A DNA stretch of 64,000 nt from Roseobacter sp. MED193 (GCF_000152965.1 NZ_CH902583.1:3663694-3727693), one strand, 5' to 3'; positions 34,971-44,902 are shown, numbered from the stretch's first letter. Numbers and translations are program-made. Notes: generated from the sequence alone by a model not told the origin.

Positions 34971-36095
34971 TCAGGTGTCGGAGGCAGAAGCGCCTCTGGC
35001 GTCTTTCAGAGCAACAGGCAGGGCTGCTGCAAAAAGCGCGAGGTCTTCGTCGGGCCCGCAGCTGACCCGGATGCAGCGGTTTTGGGGCGCGGCAAAGGGC
35101 ATACGGACAAAAACGTCCTGTTCTAAGAGCGACTCCAATACGGATTTGGCAAAGGCACCATCCTGGCCGCAGTCGATGGCGACAAAATTAGTGGCGGACG
35201 GTAAGGCGGTTAAACCATTTTCCGCCGCAATCTCGGTAATATGGGTGCGAGCGGAGGCAATTTCCCCCCGCACATGGGTCAGCCAGCTCTCGTCCTGGAG
35301 GGCCGCCAATGCGCCAGCCTGGGCAGCGCGGTTCATGCCAAAATGGTTACGCACTTTGTTGAAGGCCTGGATCAGATCCGCTTGCGCCAGGGCATAGCCG
35401 ACCCGAGCGCCCGCCATGCCATAGGCCTTGGAGAAGGTCCGCATGCGAATGACACGGGGATCATTGATATCCACTGGTGCTGCAGTGCCCTCAGGCGCGC
35501 ATTCTACATAGGCCTCGTCCAGCAAGAGCAAAGCCCCCTCAGGCAGTTGTGCCAGGGCATCGACAATGTCTTGCCCGCGATGCCAGCTGCCCATTGGGTT
35601 GTCGGGGTTCGACAGGTAGACCAGCTTGGCGTTGACCTCTGCTGCTTTGGCAAAGAGCGCCTGTATGTCTTCGTGGTCGTCGGCGTAGGGCACCATATGC
35701 AGGCTGCCGCCAAACCCTGCCACATGGTAGTTGAAGGTGGGGTAGGCGCCTTGCGAGGTGACAACTGCGTCGCCAGGGCCAATCAGCAGCCGCACCAGAT
35801 AGCCCAGCAACCCATCGATGCCTTCGCCAACAATGATATTTTGCGCCGGGATGTCGTGATAAGCCGCCAACGCCTGGATGAGATCATGGCTTTGGGCATC
35901 GCCATACTTCCAGATTTCCTCTGCCGCCTGTTGCATCGCCTCGATCGCCAGTGGGGAGGGGCCAAAGATGTTTTCGTTGGCCCCAAGTCGGGCGGCAAAG
36001 GCTTTGCCACGGCTGCGCTCCTGAGTTTCTGGGCCGACGAAGGGCACTGTGGAGGGCAGGGACTGGGCAAGCGGGGTATAGCGAGGCGTTTTCAT
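34971..36095 (-). CDS. Class I/II aminotransferase, HisC-like
   Basis: The 374-residue PLP enzyme from ATG 36095 has GANENIFGPSP near the N terminus, NPDNPMG, DEAY, and the PLP lysine in TFSKAYGMAGARVG. These match the histidinol-phosphate aminotransferase branch, which also contains aromatic and other amino-acid transaminases. No other histidine gene is adjacent, so hisC is only a candidate. An in-frame ATG at 36170 would add 25 residues, rich in Cys and overlapping the promoter of the divergent gene; it is rejected. Confidence 0.85.
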   Translation of the reverse strand: MKTPRYTPLAQSLPSTVPFVGPETQERSRGKAFAARLGANENIFGPSPLAIEAMQQAAEEIWKYGDAQSHDLIQALAAYHDIPAQNIIVGEGIDGLLGYLVRLLIGPGDAVVTSQGAYPTFNYHVAGFGGSLHMVPYADDHEDIQALFAKAAEVNAKLVYLSNPDNPMGSWHRGQDIVDALAQLPEGALLLLDEAYVECAPEGTAAPVDINDPRVIRMRTFSKAYGMAGARVGYALAQADLIQAFNKVRNHFGMNRAAQAGALAALQDESWLTHVRGEIASARTHITEIAAENGLTALPSATNFVAIDCGQDGAFAKSVLESLLEQDVFVRMPFAAPQNRCIRVSCGPDEDLALFAAALPVALKDARGASASDT

Positions 36096-36189
36096 GCAGC
36101 GCAGATAGCGCGAATTGTCATGCTGCGGCAAGGCTTGCGTGCAGTCACAACTCAGAGCAGACTGGCGCAAATTTAACGGGAGATTTGGA

Positions 36190-37272
36190 ATGAAAAAGGC
36201 TTTTCTGGCGGTATTCGCCTTAGGGTTGGGGTATTTGACCCTTTGGCCGGTCCCCTTGACTCCAGAAGTCTATGAGCCGCTCAAGGCGCCGGCCTTTACC
36301 GGTGATTTTGAGAGCAATGATGCTATGGCAGCCCTGGAGTTGGTTCTACTGCCAGATGCGGCTGTGGGCCCCGAGGATTTGGCCGTTATGCCTGATGGCA
36401 CGGTCTATACCACTGACCTTGCGGGGAAGCTCTATCGGATTGACGGTGAGGTTCCGGAATTGATCGAGGATCTGGGAGGCCGCCCGCTTGGGCTCAAGGC
36501 TGGGCCTGACGGCGCGCTATACATAGCAGACAGCTATCGCGGTATTCTGCGCTGGACTGGGCCGGGGCGACTGGAAACCCTGGTGTCAGAAGTGGCGGGC
36601 GCGCCGCTTATCTATGCGAACCAACTCGACATTGCGCGTGACGGCACGATCTATTTCTCAAATTCAACGGACCGTTTTGACCCTGAACTCTTGGGCGGTA
36701 CCAAGCCGACCTCAGTCATGACTGTTTGGGAGCAATCCAACAGCGGCTATGTGGCACGCCGCCTGCCGGATGGCACGGTCGAAAAAATCGCCGATGGCTT
36801 TGTTTATACAAATGGGGTTGCTCTGTCGCAGGCTGAGGATTTTCTGCTGATCAATGAAACCGGGCGGGCGCGGGTGCACAAACTCTGGCTCACGGGGGAC
36901 AAGGCGGGGGAGCGGGAGTTGTTTCTCGGCAATCTGCCTGGCTATCCTGACAACCTGGAACGACAGGGAGACGGAACCTTTTGGCTGGCCTTTGCCAGCC
37001 CGCGCCTGCCCTCGGAAAAGCTGATGCCCTATCCGTTCCTTCGCAAGGTCACCTGGCGTCTGGGAGATCTGGTGCGCCCCGCTCCTGTGCATCGGGGCAT
37101 GGTGATACAATTTGATGAAAACGGAAATATCCTGCGCAACCTGCAAGATCCCTCGGGGCGGTTTGGCGTCACAACCAGTGCGCTGCAGGTGGGCGCGCAG
37201 TTCTATGTCATGTCGCTGGATGGGCGCGGTTTTGGCCGCGGCATGGCAGCAGATCTGCCGCCCCCACAGTGA
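36190..37272 (+). CDS. Membrane-anchored strictosidine-synthase-like beta-propeller
   Basis: The 360-residue protein has an uncleaved signal/anchor (KKAFLAVFALGLGYLTLW, residues 2-19). It then has a six-bladed propeller with SMP-30/gluconolactonase and strictosidine-synthase motifs: GPEDLAVMPDGTVYTTD, YANQLDIARDGTIYFSN, NGVALS and the diagnostic LPGYPDNLERQGDGTFWLAF. The plant enzyme makes alkaloids; bacterial relatives are generally lactonase- or esterase-like (APMAP type), with unknown substrates. ATG 36190 has GGGAGA upstream. It is divergent from the aminotransferase gene and followed by a crotonase. Confidence 0.85.
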   Translation: MKKAFLAVFALGLGYLTLWPVPLTPEVYEPLKAPAFTGDFESNDAMAALELVLLPDAAVGPEDLAVMPDGTVYTTDLAGKLYRIDGEVPELIEDLGGRPLGLKAGPDGALYIADSYRGILRWTGPGRLETLVSEVAGAPLIYANQLDIARDGTIYFSNSTDRFDPELLGGTKPTSVMTVWEQSNSGYVARRLPDGTVEKIADGFVYTNGVALSQAEDFLLINETGRARVHKLWLTGDKAGERELFLGNLPGYPDNLERQGDGTFWLAFASPRLPSEKLMPYPFLRKVTWRLGDLVRPAPVHRGMVIQFDENGNILRNLQDPSGRFGVTTSALQVGAQFYVMSLDGRGFGRGMAADLPPPQ

Positions 37273-37404
37273 GCCTGGCCCTGGATCCGGTTTGACGGCC
37301 CAGACGGGCACGGGACGCAGGGGCATTTTCCCCGGCGTTATGCTGGATCATACGGAGCATCCGGGGCAGTCTTTAGGCAAATGAAACAGGCAGGAGGTGC
37401 CACC

Positions 37405-38190
37405 ATGGCGCGGGTTTCCGTTGAGATCAAAGATCATATTGCGCATGTCACGCTTACGCGCGGAGACAAGATGAATGCTCTGGATGATGCCATGGTCAAG
37501 GGTATTTTGGAAGCTGGTGCGCAGGTTGCAGCCTCGAATGCGCGGGTGGTGGTGCTATCGGGAGAGGGAAAGAGCTTCTGTGCCGGGCTGGATCTGATGA
37601 GCTTCATGTCGATGGGCAAAACCGATCCAGAGGCCTGGTTGATGGAACGTAGCCATCACGATGCCAATGAGATGCAGGAGGTGTCAATGATCTGGCGCCG
37701 TTTGGAGATCCCGGTCATCGCAGCGCTGCAGGGGGCCACCTACGGGGGCGGGTTGCAATTGGCGCTGGGTGCGGACGTTCGGATTGCCGCCCCTGATACC
37801 AAACTGGCGGTGATGGAGATGAAATGGGGTATCATCCCCGATATGGGCGGGATGGTGCTACTGCCCAAACTGGTGCGCTCTGATGTTCTGCGCCAGCTCA
37901 CCTATACGGCAGCGCCGATCTCTGCGGAGCAGGCTGCGACCTGGGGGCTGGTGACCTCGATTTCTGACACCCCCCTGGCAGCGGCGCAGGAACTGGCTGC
38001 CGAGATCGCAGGCAAGGGACCCAATGCCATCAGAGCCGCCAAACGGATGATTGACTATGCTGAATCCGGTGCCTCGCAAGCCGAGGTTCTGCTGCGCGAG
38101 AGTGCTGAACAGGTGAAGCTGATCGGTAAGCCAGAGCAGATGGAAGTTATCGCCGCACAGATGCAAAAACGTGCTCCGGTCTTTAAATGA
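37405..38190 (+). CDS. Enoyl-CoA hydratase/isomerase family protein
   Basis: The 261-residue crotonase has the oxyanion-hole elements GEGKSFCAGLDL and GATYGGGLQLALGADVRIA, and an Asp at IIPDMGGM in place of the second Glu of enoyl-CoA hydratase, so the reaction may differ (isomerase or hydrolase). AGGAGG eight bases upstream sets ATG 37405 against the in-frame ATG 37381. The strictosidine-synthase-like gene lies upstream on the same strand and a terminator follows at 38283. No thioester-forming partner is next to it. Confidence 0.88.
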   Translation: MARVSVEIKDHIAHVTLTRGDKMNALDDAMVKGILEAGAQVAASNARVVVLSGEGKSFCAGLDLMSFMSMGKTDPEAWLMERSHHDANEMQEVSMIWRRLEIPVIAALQGATYGGGLQLALGADVRIAAPDTKLAVMEMKWGIIPDMGGMVLLPKLVRSDVLRQLTYTAAPISAEQAATWGLVTSISDTPLAAAQELAAEIAGKGPNAIRAAKRMIDYAESGASQAEVLLRESAEQVKLIGKPEQMEVIAAQMQKRAPVFK

Positions 38191-38282
38191 TGCAGGCCCG
38201 CCCTATATCGATTCTAACAGTCCTCCCTCCCAGACTGTTTTGACTTCTCTCCTTGCACTTTGTTGGGGATGACGAAGCAAAT

Positions 38283-38316
38283 GGCGGCGCCAGATCCCTG
38301 ACGCCGCCTTCACTTT
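38283..38316 (+). terminator. Intrinsic terminator after the crotonase gene
   Basis: GGCGGCG (38283-38289) pairs with CGCCGCC (38302-38308), and the inner CAG/CTG extends the stem past one mismatch. TTCACTTTTCC follows on the plus strand. It lies just before the stop of the convergent dehydrogenase gene and may serve both. Confidence 0.75.
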
Positions 38317-38318
38317 TC

Positions 38319-39275
38319 CTACCCCACCGCTTTGCCCTGAGGCACTACCTCGTAGCCGGGGGCCTCGGCTTCGTCATCGGTCATTTCCGGTGGAAAACCT
38401 GGGGCTAGGATTGACAGGCCGGTAGCGTCTTCGAGGCGGCGAATGATGTTGGGCGACAGTTCACGCTCGCCGTATTTGGCTATGCCATCCTCAAAAATCT
38501 GCACGATCATTGGGCTGATTTCCAAGGGCACACCGTTACGTTCAGCAATTTCCTGAAACAGGCCCACGTCCTTTTTCACTAAATCCATCGTGAAAGAGAT
38601 ATCGCGGCTGCCATTCAGAATAACCTGGCTTTCGGTGACGTGACTAAAGGAGTTGCCCGAGCTGATCTTGATCGCCTCGTAGGCAGTGTTGAGATCCATC
38701 CCAGCCGCCTTTGCGGTCACCAGCGCCTCTGCGTTGGCAACCAGATGCACGGTGGCCAGATAGTTGGTTAGTACCTTCAAGACCGAAGCCGAGCCCAGCT
38801 CGCCAGTGTGCAGGATGCGCCGCCCCATCGTGGTGAGGAACGGCAGGATCCGTTCAAATGTGGCGCGGTCACAGCCGGCAAAGATAGCGATATTGCCGGT
38901 ATCCGCGCGGTGGCAGCCGCCAGAAACCGGGCAATCCACAGCCGCGCCACCTGCGGCAATGACCAAACCTCCCAGGCGTTTGGCCTCGGCTTCGTCGGTG
39001 GTGGACATCTCCATCCAGATCTTGCCCTCTTTCACCTCGGGCAGCATTTCCTGCATCACCGCATCCGACGCAGCAGGCGATGGGAGGCAGGTAATCACAG
39101 CATCACAGTCGCGCATCAACTGCGCCGGGCTGGTCCCGGCCTTTGCGCCTTTGGCGACAAACTGCGCAACCAGATCGGAGTTCAGATCATGCACCGTGAG
39201 GTCAATGCCATTGCGCAACAGAGAGCCAGAGAGCTTGGCTCCGACATTGCCCAGACCGATAAATCCAACTTTCAT
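38319..39275 (-). CDS. Beta-hydroxyacid dehydrogenase (3-hydroxyisobutyrate dehydrogenase family)
   Basis: The 318-residue protein from ATG 39275 starts MKVGFIGLGNVG with the Rossmann motif GLGNVG. It contains the substrate-contacting DCPVSGG and the catalytic Lys in ASVLKVLTNYLA. The C-terminal helical domain is complete, with an added tail (VPQGKAVG). It oxidises a beta-hydroxy acid with NAD(P). The substrate is unknown: tartronate semialdehyde, 3-hydroxyisobutyrate and others are possible. It is divergent from a LysR regulator, which probably controls it. A longer in-frame reading to 39527 overlaps that regulator and is rejected. Confidence 0.88.
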   Translation of the reverse strand: MKVGFIGLGNVGAKLSGSLLRNGIDLTVHDLNSDLVAQFVAKGAKAGTSPAQLMRDCDAVITCLPSPAASDAVMQEMLPEVKEGKIWMEMSTTDEAEAKRLGGLVIAAGGAAVDCPVSGGCHRADTGNIAIFAGCDRATFERILPFLTTMGRRILHTGELGSASVLKVLTNYLATVHLVANAEALVTAKAAGMDLNTAYEAIKISSGNSFSHVTESQVILNGSRDISFTMDLVKKDVGLFQEIAERNGVPLEISPMIVQIFEDGIAKYGERELSPNIIRRLEDATGLSILAPGFPPEMTDDEAEAPGYEVVPQGKAVG

Positions 39276-39407
39276 TTTGTGCTCCCAGATCGCTATCGCG
39301 CCTACCCAAGCGGCGTGGCGCCAATTCGTTGACGCAAGAAAACCCGCGACGAGCGGGAAGTAAAATGATAAATCTTGGCAGAAATACCCAAATAATATTG
39401 GTGATAA

Positions 39408-40301
39408 ATGGATGACCGCCTCTCGAACCTGACTTGGCTGCGCACGTTTGAGGCAGCTGCACGTCTGCTGAATTTCACCGAAACTGGACAAGAACTGGGG
39501 CTGACCCAGACGGCCGTCAGCCTGCATATCCGCTCATTGGAGGCACGGCTGGGCAGCAAGTTGTTTTATCGTCAGGCACGGCGGTTGGAGTTAACCGAGA
39601 TGGGCCAGGCCTATGCGCTGACAGTGCGTCAGGCGCTGGGGGACATCTCGCTTTGTACGACGCGGTTGTTTGGGGCTGAAAGGGCGCGAACCTTGACGGT
39701 GCGGGTGCCGGTTTCCACCGCTGCACTATGGTTGGCGCATCTATTGCCGGAATTTGCGGCGCGCAACCCCGAGATAAACATTCGGCTGGTGTCGAATATC
39801 TGGACCGAGCCGGAGCCTCGCGACGACGTCGATGCTGATGTGGAAATTCGCCTGGGCCATGGCAATTGGGAGGACGGTACCGCGCTGCGGCTGTCGCAGG
39901 AATGCATTGTACCCGTCTGCGCCGCTGGGACTGCCCAGCCAAGTTCTGTGTCAGAACTGCTGCAGGGGCCATTGATTCATATTCTGGGCTACGAAGACCA
40001 CTGGGCCCGCTATTTTGCCGCACATGAGTTACCCTATGCCAGTGGACAGGCTCGGTTTTCCGTGGACACGTCTATCTCAGCCCTGCAATTGGTGGCGGGC
40101 GGTGGCGGTTATGCCACGGTGCTGGCGCGCTTTGCCAGGTTGTCGATCGCGCGGGGGTTGGGGATTGCTATTGCTGGGCCTGAGATGCCATTTCAACAAT
40201 CTCACTATCTGATCCGGCGCAACGCCCGTGGTCCGCTCAGACCCGAAGTGCAGTTGTTTGAGAACTGGCTGGTGGAGATCTTTGCCCGCTCTGAACGTTA
40301 G
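39408..40301 (+). CDS. LysR-family regulator, GcvA-like
   Basis: The 297-residue protein has a winged helix-turn-helix in residues 5-65 (LRTFEAAARLLNFTETGQELGLTQTAVS region) and a GcvA/AmpR-like effector domain. It is divergent from the dehydrogenase gene, with 132 bases between starts, the classical layout for regulation of the neighbour. The intergenic stretch is AT-rich, with AATAATATTGGTGATAA just before the start. The effector is unknown, probably a substrate of the dehydrogenase. It converges on the SnoaL gene six bases beyond its stop. Confidence 0.9.
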   Translation: MDDRLSNLTWLRTFEAAARLLNFTETGQELGLTQTAVSLHIRSLEARLGSKLFYRQARRLELTEMGQAYALTVRQALGDISLCTTRLFGAERARTLTVRVPVSTAALWLAHLLPEFAARNPEINIRLVSNIWTEPEPRDDVDADVEIRLGHGNWEDGTALRLSQECIVPVCAAGTAQPSSVSELLQGPLIHILGYEDHWARYFAAHELPYASGQARFSVDTSISALQLVAGGGGYATVLARFARLSIARGLGIAIAGPEMPFQQSHYLIRRNARGPLRPEVQLFENWLVEIFARSER

Positions 40302-40307
40302 CCGCGA

Positions 40308-41057
40308 TCAGAACTTGCCGTTGTCGTTCTTCCATTCTGCGCGCGGGGGCACGGTTTCTGTGGTGTTCCACTGCTCAACGATCGTCCCCTCAGACAGGCG
40401 GAACAGGTCATAAAAGCTGGAATGCACATCACCCTGCCAGCCTTCGCTCACGCAGAGCACAAAGTTCCCTTCTGCCAGCACCCGATGGACCTGACTGTAG
40501 CGCAGCGCCTGTCCGACATCCTGAAGGGCAGCGGAGAGCGCAGCGACGCCATCGCCGATCTTTGGGTGATGTTGCAGCAATTTCGGGTGAACATAGTCTG
40601 CGATCCTGTGAAACTGCCGTTCGATACAAACGGTTTGCACAAACCCGCGTGCCAGGGCTCTGTTTTCTTCGGTCTTCTCTAGATCGGTGATCTCGGTACT
40701 GCCATCCAACATGCCGCGCCCAGAGAGGTTTGGTGGCTGGTTCGGTTGGATATTATCCCAATGCTCTACAGCCTGGCCATTTTCAAAGCGAAAGACCTCA
40801 AAGGCCACGCGCAGACTGGCGAAGTCATATTCATTATGGGCAAAGGCAAAATCTCCGTCCTCAAAGACCCGGACAAATGTCACTTTGGGATCTGTCTTGG
40901 AGAGCCGCGCAAATAAGCTGGCAATGCCTTCGCTGCCCTCATGGGTTTGCGGGTTGTGCTGGATGTATTTTGCCTCGTTGACCACGGCTGCGGCCATAGC
41001 GTCGCCAGTTTCGATCCCCTTGAGAAAGGTTTGAAGCAGTTCTTTCTTGGATGGCAT
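40308..41057 (-). CDS. Double SnoaL/NTF2-like protein
   Basis: From ATG 41057 the protein is 249 residues and contains two successive NTF2-like cone domains. The first is around residues 5-115 (ending FRFENGQAVEHWDNIQP) and the second around 140-240 (ending LFRLSEGTIVEQWNTTE). Both repeat endings have the EHW/EQW strand of SnoaL-like proteins. Such proteins are small-molecule isomerases or cyclases, or just binders. No function can be assigned. The gene lies downstream of the aldolase but behind its terminator. Confidence 0.8.
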   Translation of the reverse strand: MPSKKELLQTFLKGIETGDAMAAAVVNEAKYIQHNPQTHEGSEGIASLFARLSKTDPKVTFVRVFEDGDFAFAHNEYDFASLRVAFEVFRFENGQAVEHWDNIQPNQPPNLSGRGMLDGSTEITDLEKTEENRALARGFVQTVCIERQFHRIADYVHPKLLQHHPKIGDGVAALSAALQDVGQALRYSQVHRVLAEGNFVLCVSEGWQGDVHSSFYDLFRLSEGTIVEQWNTTETVPPRAEWKNDNGKF

Positions 41058-41106
41058 CCGGTTTCCCCCGCTTGCTCGTTCGCGCAGCATAGGTCGAATT
41101 TGAGCG

Positions 41107-41137
41107 CAAAAAAAGACCGCCCCAAGGGGACGGTCTG
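41107..41137 (-). terminator. Intrinsic terminator after the aldolase gene
   Basis: On the minus strand AGACCG-CCCC-type arms (AGACCG at 41114-41119 and CGGTCT at 41131-41136) form a GC-rich stem followed by seven T. It lies 29 bases past the aldolase stop and before the SnoaL gene. Confidence 0.9.
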
Positions 41138-41164
41138 AAATCTGGTCTGATCAGCAGCCTTTGC

Positions 41165-42061
41165 CTAGAGCGAGGCCTGGTAGATCTTTTCGATGTTGGA
41201 GCCCAGAGCTCCGTTGTATTCATCATCGGACATTGAGACATTCAGGCCTTCGGTCAGCGCGCGGCTGAAAGAGGCGATCATCTTGCTGTTCTTGGACAGT
41301 TTCTCGCAGGCGTCATCGGTGCTGTAACCACCTGACAGGGCGACAACGCGGACCACGGCGGGGTGATCTGCCAGGGAGTCGTAAAGACCAGCCTCGTTGG
41401 GGATGGTCAGCTTGAGTGAGACCTTGGTGCCCTCGGGCAGCGCATCGAGTTGATCCTTGATTTCAGCCTTGAGGAAGATCTCAGCCTCACCCTTGGTTGG
41501 GGAGTTGATATCGACTTCAGGTTCGATGATTGGCACCAGGCCGGCAGCGGCGATCTGTTTACCGACCTCAAACTGCTGAGCCACCACGTTTTTGATACCC
41601 TGTGGGTTGGCTTCTTTGACAACCGAACGCATCTTGGTGCCAAATATGCCCTTTTCAACGGCGCGTGCCAGTAGCGCGTCGAGCTCTGGCATCGGTTTCA
41701 TCATCTGTACACCATCGGCCTCATCCGCCAGGCCCTTGTCGACCTTCAGGAAGGGGACCACACCGCATTTTTCCCACAGGTAGGTCGGAACAGGGGTGCC
41801 ATCGATGGCGTTATCCATAGTTTTTTCAAAGAGAATCGCCCCGAGGATCTTGCCAGAGCTGAAATCGGGGGCGCAGATGATACGGGCGCGCATCTTCTGG
41901 ATTTCGCCGAACATTTCTTCGTCGTTGGAATAGGCATCTTCGGTAACGCCGTATAGGCCAAGCGCCTTTGGGGTTGAGCCGCCGGATTGATCCAGTGCGG
42001 CAATAAAGCCGCCACCAGTTGCGATACGGTCAAACTGTTCCTGGTTAATCTCTTGCGCCAT
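41165..42061 (-). CDS. Class I fructose-bisphosphate aldolase
   Basis: The 298-residue protein starts [29 protein letters not shown], and has the Schiff-base-type [12 protein letters not shown] and [12 protein letters not shown] segments. It is a Schiff-base (metal-independent) class I aldolase of the kind used by several roseobacters in place of, or beside, the class II enzyme. It cleaves fructose 1,6-bisphosphate in glycolysis or runs in reverse in gluconeogenesis. It is monocistronic with its own terminator. Roseobacter genomes often carry both classes; a class II gene is not in this window. Confidence 0.9.
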   Translation of the reverse strand: MAQEINQEQFDRIATGGGFIAALDQSGGSTPKALGLYGVTEDAYSNDEEMFGEIQKMRARIICAPDFSSGKILGAILFEKTMDNAIDGTPVPTYLWEKCGVVPFLKVDKGLADEADGVQMMKPMPELDALLARAVEKGIFGTKMRSVVKEANPQGIKNVVAQQFEVGKQIAAAGLVPIIEPEVDINSPTKGEAEIFLKAEIKDQLDALPEGTKVSLKLTIPNEAGLYDSLADHPAVVRVVALSGGYSTDDACEKLSKNSKMIASFSRALTEGLNVSMSDDEYNGALGSNIEKIYQASL

Positions 42062-42274
42062 GATCCGGTCTCTCCGCGAAAAACGTTTATTATCTGGCCC
42101 TGTCTATAGCGTGCTCGCCGCAAGAAACAAGTTGTGGCTGCAAGCGCTTGCGCTAACGGGCGCAGGAATCGTCTATCCCTGCCACAGCAGGCCCTAAATT
42201 TCCGCATCCACGGCCGCGCGTTGGTTATTTTTGCCCAAAGGCCAAGCCAGTTGTGACAGAAACCCCAGAGAAAT

Positions 42275-42547
42275 TCAGCCGTTCTCGCAGGCGTCGTCGG
42301 ATAGGATCAGCCCCAGGGGGCCGCCCATGTCGAGTTTGCCTTCTTTCCTCCAATCCCGAATAATGTCGCGGGTCTCTCCTCTGTCGAAGCCGTGCTTGGG
42401 TAGGATGTCGTCTGCTTCGACATCAGTCATCTTGCAACCGTTGTCGCGGATCAGCTGCATCAGCAGGTCGGATCGGGCAGGATCAACCTCTTCGGCAAGG
42501 GCCGCGGTGGTGAGGACAAGGAAAAGGGCAACGCAAATCTTGCGCAT
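42275..42547 (-). CDS. Small exported protein, function unknown
   Basis: The 90-residue protein from ATG 42547 has a signal peptide (CVALFLVLTTAALAEE, cleavage after about residue 18). The mature part is acidic (DNGCKMTDVEADDILPKHGF) with two Cys. No named family is recognised. AGGAG lies six bases before the ATG. A longer in-frame reading to 42691 runs over the pyrG terminator and is rejected. It is in the same direction as pyrG but behind that gene's terminator. Confidence 0.65.
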   Translation of the reverse strand: MRKICVALFLVLTTAALAEEVDPARSDLLMQLIRDNGCKMTDVEADDILPKHGFDRGETRDIIRDWRKEGKLDMGGPLGLILSDDACENG

Positions 42548-42648
42548 AGGGAACTCCTGAAAATCACAATATTCAATGGGCTGATTGGGCCATAGCAGCA
42601 GGCGTTCTACAAGTTTTAGGTGCGGGGAAATCCAGTGGGGGAAACGCA

Positions 42649-42677
42649 AAAACCGGTGGGTCACCCCCACCGGTTTT
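42649..42677 (-). terminator. Terminator after pyrG
   Basis: AAAACCGGTGGG (42649-42660) pairs perfectly with CCCACCGGTTTT (42666-42677) around a five-base loop. It starts 28 bases past the pyrG stop and ends in T on the minus strand. Confidence 0.9.
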
Positions 42678-42704
42678 AGATTTCGTTTCAAGCGTCAAGG
42701 CGAA

Positions 42705-44348
42705 TTAGACCAGCCGCGAGGCCTCCTTTGCGGCGCGCACAAAGCCGTCAAACAGCGGATGTGGGGCAAAGGGTTTGGATTTCAGTTCTGGATGGAACTG
42801 AACGCCGATGAACCAGGGATGATCGCTCCATTCAACGATCTCCGGCAGGCGGCCATCGGGGGACATCCCCGAGAACTGGAGCCCACAGGACTCCAGCTTT
42901 TCTTTGTATTTGGTGTCGACCTCATAGCGGTGGCGGTGACGCTCTTCGATATGGGTGCTGCCGTAGACTGCTGCGACATTGGAGCCCTCGGTCAGGGTGG
43001 CGTCATATGCGCCCAGACGCATGGTGCCCCCTTTGTCGTCATCTGCCTTGCGCTGGACCTTGTGATTGCCCTGCACCCATTCTTTCAGGTGATAGACAAC
43101 AGGCTCAAACCGCTTTTTGCCGGCTTCATGGTCGAACTCTTCGGAGCCAGCCTCGGAGATGCCTGCGACATTGCGCGCGGCCTCGATAACGGCCATTTGC
43201 ATGCCAAGACAGATGCCCAGATAGGGCACCTTATGCTCTCGGGCATATTGTGCCGCTTTGATCTTGCCCTCGGTACCGCGCTCACCAAAGCCGCCGGGGA
43301 CCAGGATGGCATGGAAACCTTGCAGATGCGGGGTGGCATCCTCGCGGTCAAAGAGTTCAGCGTCGACCCATTCAATCTTGACCTTGACCCTGTTGGACAT
43401 GCCGCCATGCGTCAGTGCCTCAGCGATAGACTTATAGGCGTCTTCCAGCTGGGTATACTTACCCACGATAGCCACCCGGACTTCGCCTTCGGGATTGTAG
43501 ATGCGGTCGGCCACATCTTCCCAGCGGGCAAGGTTCGGTTTTGGGGCCGGGGAGATGCCAAAGGCATCCAGAACTGCCTGGTCCATCCCTTCGCGGTGAT
43601 AGGCCAGGGGAGCCTCATAGATGGACTTCAAATCCTGCGCGGCGATCACGCTGTCAGGGCGAACGTTGCAGAACAGGGCCAGCTTTTCGCGTTCTTTCCG
43701 CGGGATTGGACCTTCGGATCGACAGACCAAGATGTCTGGCGCCAGACCGATGGAGCGCAGTTCCTTGACGGAGTGCTGTGTCGGCTTGGTCTTCAGCTCA
43801 CCGGAGGCCTTGATGTAGGGCAGCAGAGTGAGGTGCATGAACAGGCATTGGCCGCGTGGCTTGTCCTGGCTAAACTGGCGGATCGCTTCAAAGAAGGGCA
43901 GGCCTTCGATGTCGCCGACGGTGCCGCCGATCTCACAGAGCATGAAATCAACTTCGTCTTCGCCGATCGAGATGAAGTCTTTGATCTCGTTTGTCACATG
44001 CGGAATCACCTGGATGGTCTTTCCCAGGTAATCGCCGCGGCGTTCTTTCTCCAGAACATTGGTGTAGACACGCCCCGAAGAGATCGAGTCGGTTTTGCGG
44101 GCTGGCACACCTGTAAACCGCTCATAATGACCCAAATCCAGGTCGGTTTCTGCGCCATCGTCGGTCACAAAGACTTCGCCATGTTCAAACGGGCTCATGG
44201 TGCCGGGATCGACGTTTAGATAGGGGTCCAGTTTGCGCAGACGGACTGAGTAGCCACGCGCCTGCAAAAGAGCCCCAAGAGCGGCAGACGCCAGGCCCTT
44301 GCCAAGCGATGAAACCACACCACCAGTGATAAAGATGAAACGCGCCAT
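42705..44348 (-). CDS. pyrG: CTP synthase
   Basis: The 547-residue protein has the N-terminal synthetase domain ([11 protein letters not shown] at residues 9-19, [11 protein letters not shown] at 139-149) and a C-terminal class I glutaminase with Cys380 in GICLGMQM and a His around residue 516 in [10 protein letters not shown]. It amidates UTP to CTP with glutamine and ATP. All domains are intact. secG lies upstream in the same direction, with 179 bases between them that include a hairpin at 44456-44486. A strong terminator follows. Confidence 0.97.
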   Translation of the reverse strand: MARFIFITGGVVSSLGKGLASAALGALLQARGYSVRLRKLDPYLNVDPGTMSPFEHGEVFVTDDGAETDLDLGHYERFTGVPARKTDSISSGRVYTNVLEKERRGDYLGKTIQVIPHVTNEIKDFISIGEDEVDFMLCEIGGTVGDIEGLPFFEAIRQFSQDKPRGQCLFMHLTLLPYIKASGELKTKPTQHSVKELRSIGLAPDILVCRSEGPIPRKEREKLALFCNVRPDSVIAAQDLKSIYEAPLAYHREGMDQAVLDAFGISPAPKPNLARWEDVADRIYNPEGEVRVAIVGKYTQLEDAYKSIAEALTHGGMSNRVKVKIEWVDAELFDREDATPHLQGFHAILVPGGFGERGTEGKIKAAQYAREHKVPYLGICLGMQMAVIEAARNVAGISEAGSEEFDHEAGKKRFEPVVYHLKEWVQGNHKVQRKADDDKGGTMRLGAYDATLTEGSNVAAVYGSTHIEERHRHRYEVDTKYKEKLESCGLQFSGMSPDGRLPEIVEWSDHPWFIGVQFHPELKSKPFAPHPLFDGFVRAAKEASRLV

Positions 44349-44455
44349 GAGTGTTCGGCTGCCCCCGTGAGAAGTCAGAAAATAGCTGCCCGACGGTTGT
44401 AAAAAACCGCTGCATCACGGGGCTACACATATATAGGATTCGCGCGGCATGCGCA

Positions 44456-44486
44456 AGAGAACCGCAAGATGCTGTTACGGTTCTCT
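44456..44486. terminator. Hairpin between secG and pyrG
   Basis: AGAGAACCG (44456-44464) pairs with CGGTTCTCT (44478-44486) around a 13-base loop. It lies 42 bases past the secG stop. No T run follows, so partial termination or processing is the most that can be said. Confidence 0.5.
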
Positions 44487-44527
44487 ACCAAAATTCTAGG
44501 TCTTGTAGGTCGTCGTCGGCTTAGGTC

Positions 44528-44902
44528 TTAGTCGGCGCTGGGAACCAGCGGCGCATTGTCGCCTTCGGCTGGAGGCAACAAATCGCTGCCCAAAGGCGCG
44601 ATTGGAGCTGCCGGAGCATTGCCACTCTCGGTGGTGCTAGGAAGGATGCCATCAGCAACCGATGATCCAGCGGATTTCTTTGCCGCCAGAACGGTCAGAG
44701 TAATCGAGGTGCAGATGAAGCAGATCGCCAGCACCCATGTCACCTTGCCCAGGGCTGTCGCAGCTGAACGGCCAGACATGGCCCCGCCACCACCGCCACC
44801 ACTGCCCATACCCAGGCCTCCACCTTCGGAGCGCTGCAGCAGCACGACGGCAATCAGGCCAAGAGCCAAGAGAAGATGGATGATGAGAACAACGTTTTCC
44901 AT
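44528..44902 (-). CDS. secG: Protein translocase subunit SecG
   Basis: The 124-residue inner-membrane protein has two helices (about residues 4-22 and 55-73) separated by LLQRSEGGGLG, the SecG signature, and a Gly-rich loop. It then has an alanine- and proline-rich C-terminal tail of about 45 residues, typical of alphaproteobacterial SecG. It assists SecYE during protein export. The gene is divergent from the nitrile hydratase operon and leads toward pyrG. Confidence 0.93.
   Translation of the reverse strand: MENVVLIIHLLLALGLIAVVLLQRSEGGGLGMGSGGGGGGAMSGRSAATALGKVTWVLAICFICTSITLTVLAAKKSAGSSVADGILPSTTESGNAPAAPIAPLGSDLLPPAEGDNAPLVPSAD

Noticed and set aside
35241-36176. Plus-strand frame opposite the HisC-like gene
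   Set aside because: It lies antisense to a clear aminotransferase and shows no family features.
42585-44219. Long plus-strand open frame opposite pyrG
   Set aside because: It is complementary to the well-supported pyrG gene and has no domain; its composition is explained by the opposite strand.
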